Positions 60,922-64,000 of a DNA stretch of 64,000 nucleotides are shown piece by piece (the first letter of the stretch is position 1; each line of letters opens with the position of its first letter). The notes under the pieces are model-generated. The model saw nothing but the letters and a program-made list of their open reading frames with translations. It was not told the DNA's origin and ran no database searches. The DNA is from an uncultured Bacilli bacterium (GTDB lineage: Bacteria; Bacillota_I; Bacilli_A; RF39; UBA660). The stretch lies in contig CAKOLB010000003.1 of assembly GCA_934096125.1 (NCBI GenBank), forward strand, positions 1-64,000, written 5' to 3'. Made by a program: the position numbers and the translations under genes.

Positions 60922-61416
60922 TTACTCACTTTCCACTGGATTATTATTGTTCCACACTAAACCAGAACCAGCAGCATTCTTCGCTCCTAAAATAATAAAT
61001 CCATCACTGCTAGATGACTTTTCTGCTGAAAGAGTAAAACTTATATCATAATATGATAATATATCTTCTGAAAATTTATCTAAACTTGCTACAATTATAT
61101 TTTGAGCATCTTGAAGTGCAGTATCCGGAGCAAAAGAGCACATAACATATACAACTCTTCCCTTTATCTCCATGCTTGCATCTTCTACCTTTTCATTTTC
61201 CTTTAAAGAATTTATATAACTGTTTTTAAACTTCTCAGTTATGGGATGCTTCTTTATATCTTCTAGCCTATCTCCATATACCGACTTACTTCCCCCAAAA
61301 AAGAAAGTAAATGAGACAATCAAAATAGCAATTAAGCACACTACTAAGATGCCACCAAGAACAAATAATACCTTATTACTCCCCCATAATTTTTTAATTT
61401 TTTCCAAAATATTCAC
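60922..61416 (-). CDS. Membrane-anchored hypothetical protein, 164 aa
   Basis: A short cytosolic N-terminus, one membrane helix (about 16-41, KVLFVLGGILVVCLIAILIV) and an extracellular alpha/beta domain (about 50-160) with VVYVMCSFAPDTALQDAQNI and YYDISFTLSAEKSSSSDGF. I do not recognise the family. It lies two bases before the GGDEF gene and about 30 after ligA, in the same direction. It may be a partner of the sensor protein. Confidence 0.7.
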   Translation of the reverse strand: MNILEKIKKLWGSNKVLFVLGGILVVCLIAILIVSFTFFFGGSKSVYGDRLEDIKKHPITEKFKNSYINSLKENEKVEDASMEIKGRVVYVMCSFAPDTALQDAQNIIVASLDKFSEDILSYYDISFTLSAEKSSSSDGFIILGAKNAAGSGLVWNNNNPVESE

Positions 61417-61448
61417 CTCTGTTTAAGTAATTTCATTTTACTATATAT

Positions 61449-63452
61449 CTACATCTTTTGCAAATCATTTAGAACTTCCAAAGTCTTACTTTCATCCCAA
61501 ATTAGTTTATTAAGCTTTAAAGCTTCAGTGTATTTACTACCAGGATTTTTCCCAACAATTACCACATCTGTACTACCTGTAACTGTCCCTGTCACAATGC
61601 CTCCAAAACTTTCTAATATATCTTTTATTTCTTTGCGACCAAAACCATCAATCGTGCCAGTAATTACAAACCTTTTTTGGGAAATCAAATCATTAAAACT
61701 CTGAACAGCCCCAGTATATTCCATATTAACACCTATACTTTTAAGTTTTTCTATTAACTCTTTATTAGCATTTAAATAAGAATGCACACTCTCAGCCGTA
61801 GTTTTACCAATATCTCTTATACTTTCTAGTTCTTCTAAATTGGTATTTTGTAAATTTTCCATATTTTGATAGTATGTTGCCAAAAGTTTAGCAGTCTTCA
61901 CCCCAACTTCTTTTATTCCAAGACCAAAAAGTAATCTTTCCAAACTTTGACTTTTTGATTTTTCAATATTAGAAACAATCTTTTGCACACTTTTTTCTCC
62001 ATAACCATCAAATTGCAAGATACTTTCTATTTTTTCATGTAAATAATATAAATCAATAACATTTCTAACAAAACCAAGGTTATATAACTCTTCAACTATT
62101 TCTGCCCCAAGTCCTTCGATATTCAAAGCATCTCTGGAAACATAATGAATAATACTTTCAATATTTCGTTTAGGACAGCTTGCATTTGTGCAGTAATAAT
62201 CAGCGCCATCTTCCTTTTTTACTAAAGGCTCATGACACATTGGACAAGAAGTAATCATCACAAAAGCTTTTTCTGACCCTGTTCTTCTTTCTTTCTTTGC
62301 TTCCACTACCTCCGGAATAACATCTCCCGCTTTTCTAATGGATACGGTATCCCCAATCATCAAGCCTTTACTAACAACATAATCCTCATTATGAAGGGTA
62401 GCCCGAGAAATAGTTGACCCTGCCACAATAGTTGGTTCCAAAACTGCATTCGGAGTAATCTTCCCTGTTCTTCCCACCGTAAATATAATATCTTTTAATT
62501 TAGTTAAAACTTCTTTCGCTGGGAACTTATAAGCAACTGCCCACCTTGGATATTTCGCCGTATTTCCAAGGCTGGCTTGTTTTTTTAAACTATTAACTTT
62601 AATAACTACTCCATCTATTTCATAACTAAGTTTACTTCTTTTCTCACCCGTATTCTTAATATAATCAAAAATCATATCTTGACCCTTTACAACCTTATTC
62701 CCCAATTTGTTTACATGAAAACCTAAATTTTCCATAAATTCCAAAGCTTCCATATGTGTATTTATTTGAAAATCTTCGGCATGTGGCAAGTAATATATAA
62801 AACAATCTAAATCTCTTTTCGCAGCCACTTTGGAATCCAGTTGTCGCAAAGAACCTGCCGCTGCATTTCGAACATTTTGCAAAAGAGGCATATTATGCTC
62901 TTGCCGATATTTATTAATCTTTGAAAGAGTATGTTTATGCATAAATATTTCTCCGCGAACTTCTATCGAAACGGGTTTTTTAAGCTTTAGAGGAATAGTT
63001 TTAATCGTCCGCACATTACTAGTAACATCTTCTCCAGTTATTCCATCTCCCCTAGTAATTCCTTGAACTAAATATCCTTCTTTATATATTAAGGCTATCC
63101 CAAGTCCATCTATTTTTTCTTCACAAACATATTCTTCCTCTTTATCTTGTTTACTTAAGAAATTCCGTACTTCATCTTCACTAAACACATCAGAAATACT
63201 AAGCATTGGTTTATCACGCACTACTTTTTGAAAGCTAGTAGCAACCTTTCCGCCAACTCTTTTCGTTGGACTGTTATCATCAGCAAGTTCCGGATGTTTA
63301 GCCTCTAAAATTTCCAGTTCCCGCAAGTAACGGTCAAACTCTTGGTCAGTTATAGTTGACTCATCATTTACATAATAATTATAATTTGCATCATTTAATA
63401 TTTTAGTTAATTCTTCTACTCGCTTTTTTATGTCAATTTTTCCATAGTTCAT
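61449..63452 (-). CDS. ligA: NAD-dependent DNA ligase LigA
   Basis: Full 667-residue ligase: the Ia domain and adenylation domain with EEYVCEEKIDGLGIAL (catalytic Lys in KIDG), RGDGITGEDVT, an OB fold with VGRTGKITPNAVL, a zinc finger CPMCHEPLVKKEDGADYYC, HhH repeats and a C-terminal BRCT domain (QKRFVITGTIDGFGRKEI). It joins Okazaki fragments. It overlaps the next upstream gene by about 20 bases; no pcrA is seen beside it. Confidence 0.98.
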   Translation of the reverse strand: MNYGKIDIKKRVEELTKILNDANYNYYVNDESTITDQEFDRYLRELEILEAKHPELADDNSPTKRVGGKVATSFQKVVRDKPMLSISDVFSEDEVRNFLSKQDKEEEYVCEEKIDGLGIALIYKEGYLVQGITRGDGITGEDVTSNVRTIKTIPLKLKKPVSIEVRGEIFMHKHTLSKINKYRQEHNMPLLQNVRNAAAGSLRQLDSKVAAKRDLDCFIYYLPHAEDFQINTHMEALEFMENLGFHVNKLGNKVVKGQDMIFDYIKNTGEKRSKLSYEIDGVVIKVNSLKKQASLGNTAKYPRWAVAYKFPAKEVLTKLKDIIFTVGRTGKITPNAVLEPTIVAGSTISRATLHNEDYVVSKGLMIGDTVSIRKAGDVIPEVVEAKKERRTGSEKAFVMITSCPMCHEPLVKKEDGADYYCTNASCPKRNIESIIHYVSRDALNIEGLGAEIVEELYNLGFVRNVIDLYYLHEKIESILQFDGYGEKSVQKIVSNIEKSKSQSLERLLFGLGIKEVGVKTAKLLATYYQNMENLQNTNLEELESIRDIGKTTAESVHSYLNANKELIEKLKSIGVNMEYTGAVQSFNDLISQKRFVITGTIDGFGRKEIKDILESFGGIVTGTVTGSTDVVIVGKNPGSKYTEALKLNKLIWDESKTLEVLNDLQKM

Positions 63453-64000
63453 AAGGATAATCTCCCCTTTCGATTAAACTATTAATATGATTTTTAACAC
63501 TTTCTAAATCTTCTTTATAAGTCATTCCAATCCATCTACTTTCCGATACTTTAGACTCTATTTGAAATAATCCTTCACTTATTCCATTTTTTAATATATC
63601 TGGAAGTAAAAATTCATTTGTTAAAGTTAGTTCACCATGAATAAACTCATCAAATTTTTCTTTTAAAATAGGCAAAAAATTTTCTCTCAAGCCAAAGAAA
63701 TTAACAGCTACCGGAGTATCTTCACTTATTTCAAATTCCAAATTTCCTTGAAGGCTTCTAGCTATAATTTTACCACTTTCTTCACCAATTTCACTTTCAG
63801 TAATAGATTTTATAATGCCATTTTCTTCTTTAACTACTCCTCTTTTAACTTTACCATATTTACTTGCAGTAACAATATAAGGATAATTTACACTTAAATA
63901 ATCTTTAGCTTCTTCATCAAAAAATTTAGATGCGAGTTCATATGAATGTTTACCATAAAAATCATCAGAATTTATAATAACAAAATCTCCCTCAATAACA
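63433..64000 (-). CDS. Sugar nucleotidyltransferase-like protein (5' end off window)
   Basis: The frame is open from the right edge to 63433, so the N-terminus is missing. The first visible residues DFVIINSDDFYGKHSYELA contain the second metal/nucleotide motif of the NTP_transferase family (INxDDFYG). YPYIVTASKYGKVKRGVVKE and VNFFGLRENFLPILKEKF follow, with WIGMTYKEDLESVKNHI at the end, like the nucleotidyltransferases that activate sugars or cholines. The ATG-like start inside the frame is not used. It overlaps ligA by 20 bases. Confidence 0.78.
   Translation of the reverse strand, partial: VIEGDFVIINSDDFYGKHSYELASKFFDEEAKDYLSVNYPYIVTASKYGKVKRGVVKEENGIIKSITESEIGEESGKIIARSLQGNLEFEISEDTPVAVNFFGLRENFLPILKEKFDEFIHGELTLTNEFLLPDILKNGISEGLFQIESKVSESRWIGMTYKEDLESVKNHINSLIERGDYPYELWKN

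Overview
This is a low-GC, AT-rich segment of about 64 kb from the chromosome of an endospore-forming, anaerobic Bacillota. Sporulation genes (spoVIF, spoIIGA-sigE, spoIIIAH, gerE, gerM, spoIIAA-sigF, spoVAC-VAD-VAE) sit among Gram-positive housekeeping genes. The class III ribonucleotide reductase and PduL-type phosphotransacylase suggest an anaerobic fermenter. Small intergenic gaps and the general gene style are reminiscent of gut Erysipelotrichia/Mollicutes-related lineages; this placement is inference. TGA is a normal stop codon here.

Layout. 0-17 kb: edge of a surface variable protein (VP) gene with a divergent HTH regulator, a VanY-type carboxypeptidase, an AAA ATPase, spoVIF-der-pilin-engB, a SleB-like hydrolase, a second VP gene, ffh, a second carboxypeptidase, an aldehyde dehydrogenase-like gene, then sigE-spoIIGA-ftsZ-ftsA. 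17-31 kb: a collapsed VP/HTH remnant, spoIIIAH-gerE-gerM, tRNA-Arg, a split class III ribonucleotide reductase, murC, dusB, pduL, rmuC, asnB and an LTA-synthase-like sulfatase. 31-39 kb is the accessory region: an AbiE toxin-antitoxin pair with its operator, a small RNA locus, a broken serine hydrolase, an ATPase fragment and a complete diversity-generating retroelement (DGR). 39-64 kb: nth-dnaD-cca, a transposase remnant, MscS, CPBP protease, yebC, patatin, ZIP transporter, SipW-type secreted proteins, typA, recA, the spoVA/sigF/spoIIAA operon, an LCP enzyme, YihY, a degenerate GGDEF sensor, ligA and the edge of a nucleotidyltransferase.

The main system is the DGR at 34.4-38.6 kb: target gene, template repeat (TR), MutS-like accessory gene, avd, reverse transcriptase and a small ORF, all on the minus strand. 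I aligned the 102-base TR (36694-36795) to the variable region (VR) of the adjacent target (37103-37204) by hand. They differ at 18 positions, and all 18 are adenines of the TR coding strand; none of the 72 non-adenine positions differ. The second VP gene at 7.9 kb carries a related VR, but with 9 non-adenine differences, so this TR alone did not write it. A third VP/HTH locus at 17.4 kb is a deletion remnant, and a fourth runs off the left edge. VP genes are paired with a divergent HTH gene in three places, which suggests a regulated surface-display family.

Other notable points: sigF overlaps spoIIAA with no spoIIAB between them, and SpoIIAA lacks its phosphorylatable serine. The glycyl-radical tail of NrdD is a separate 58-residue gene. 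Several unexplained structured RNA loci have their own promoters and/or terminators. A shared dyad precedes recA and rmuC.
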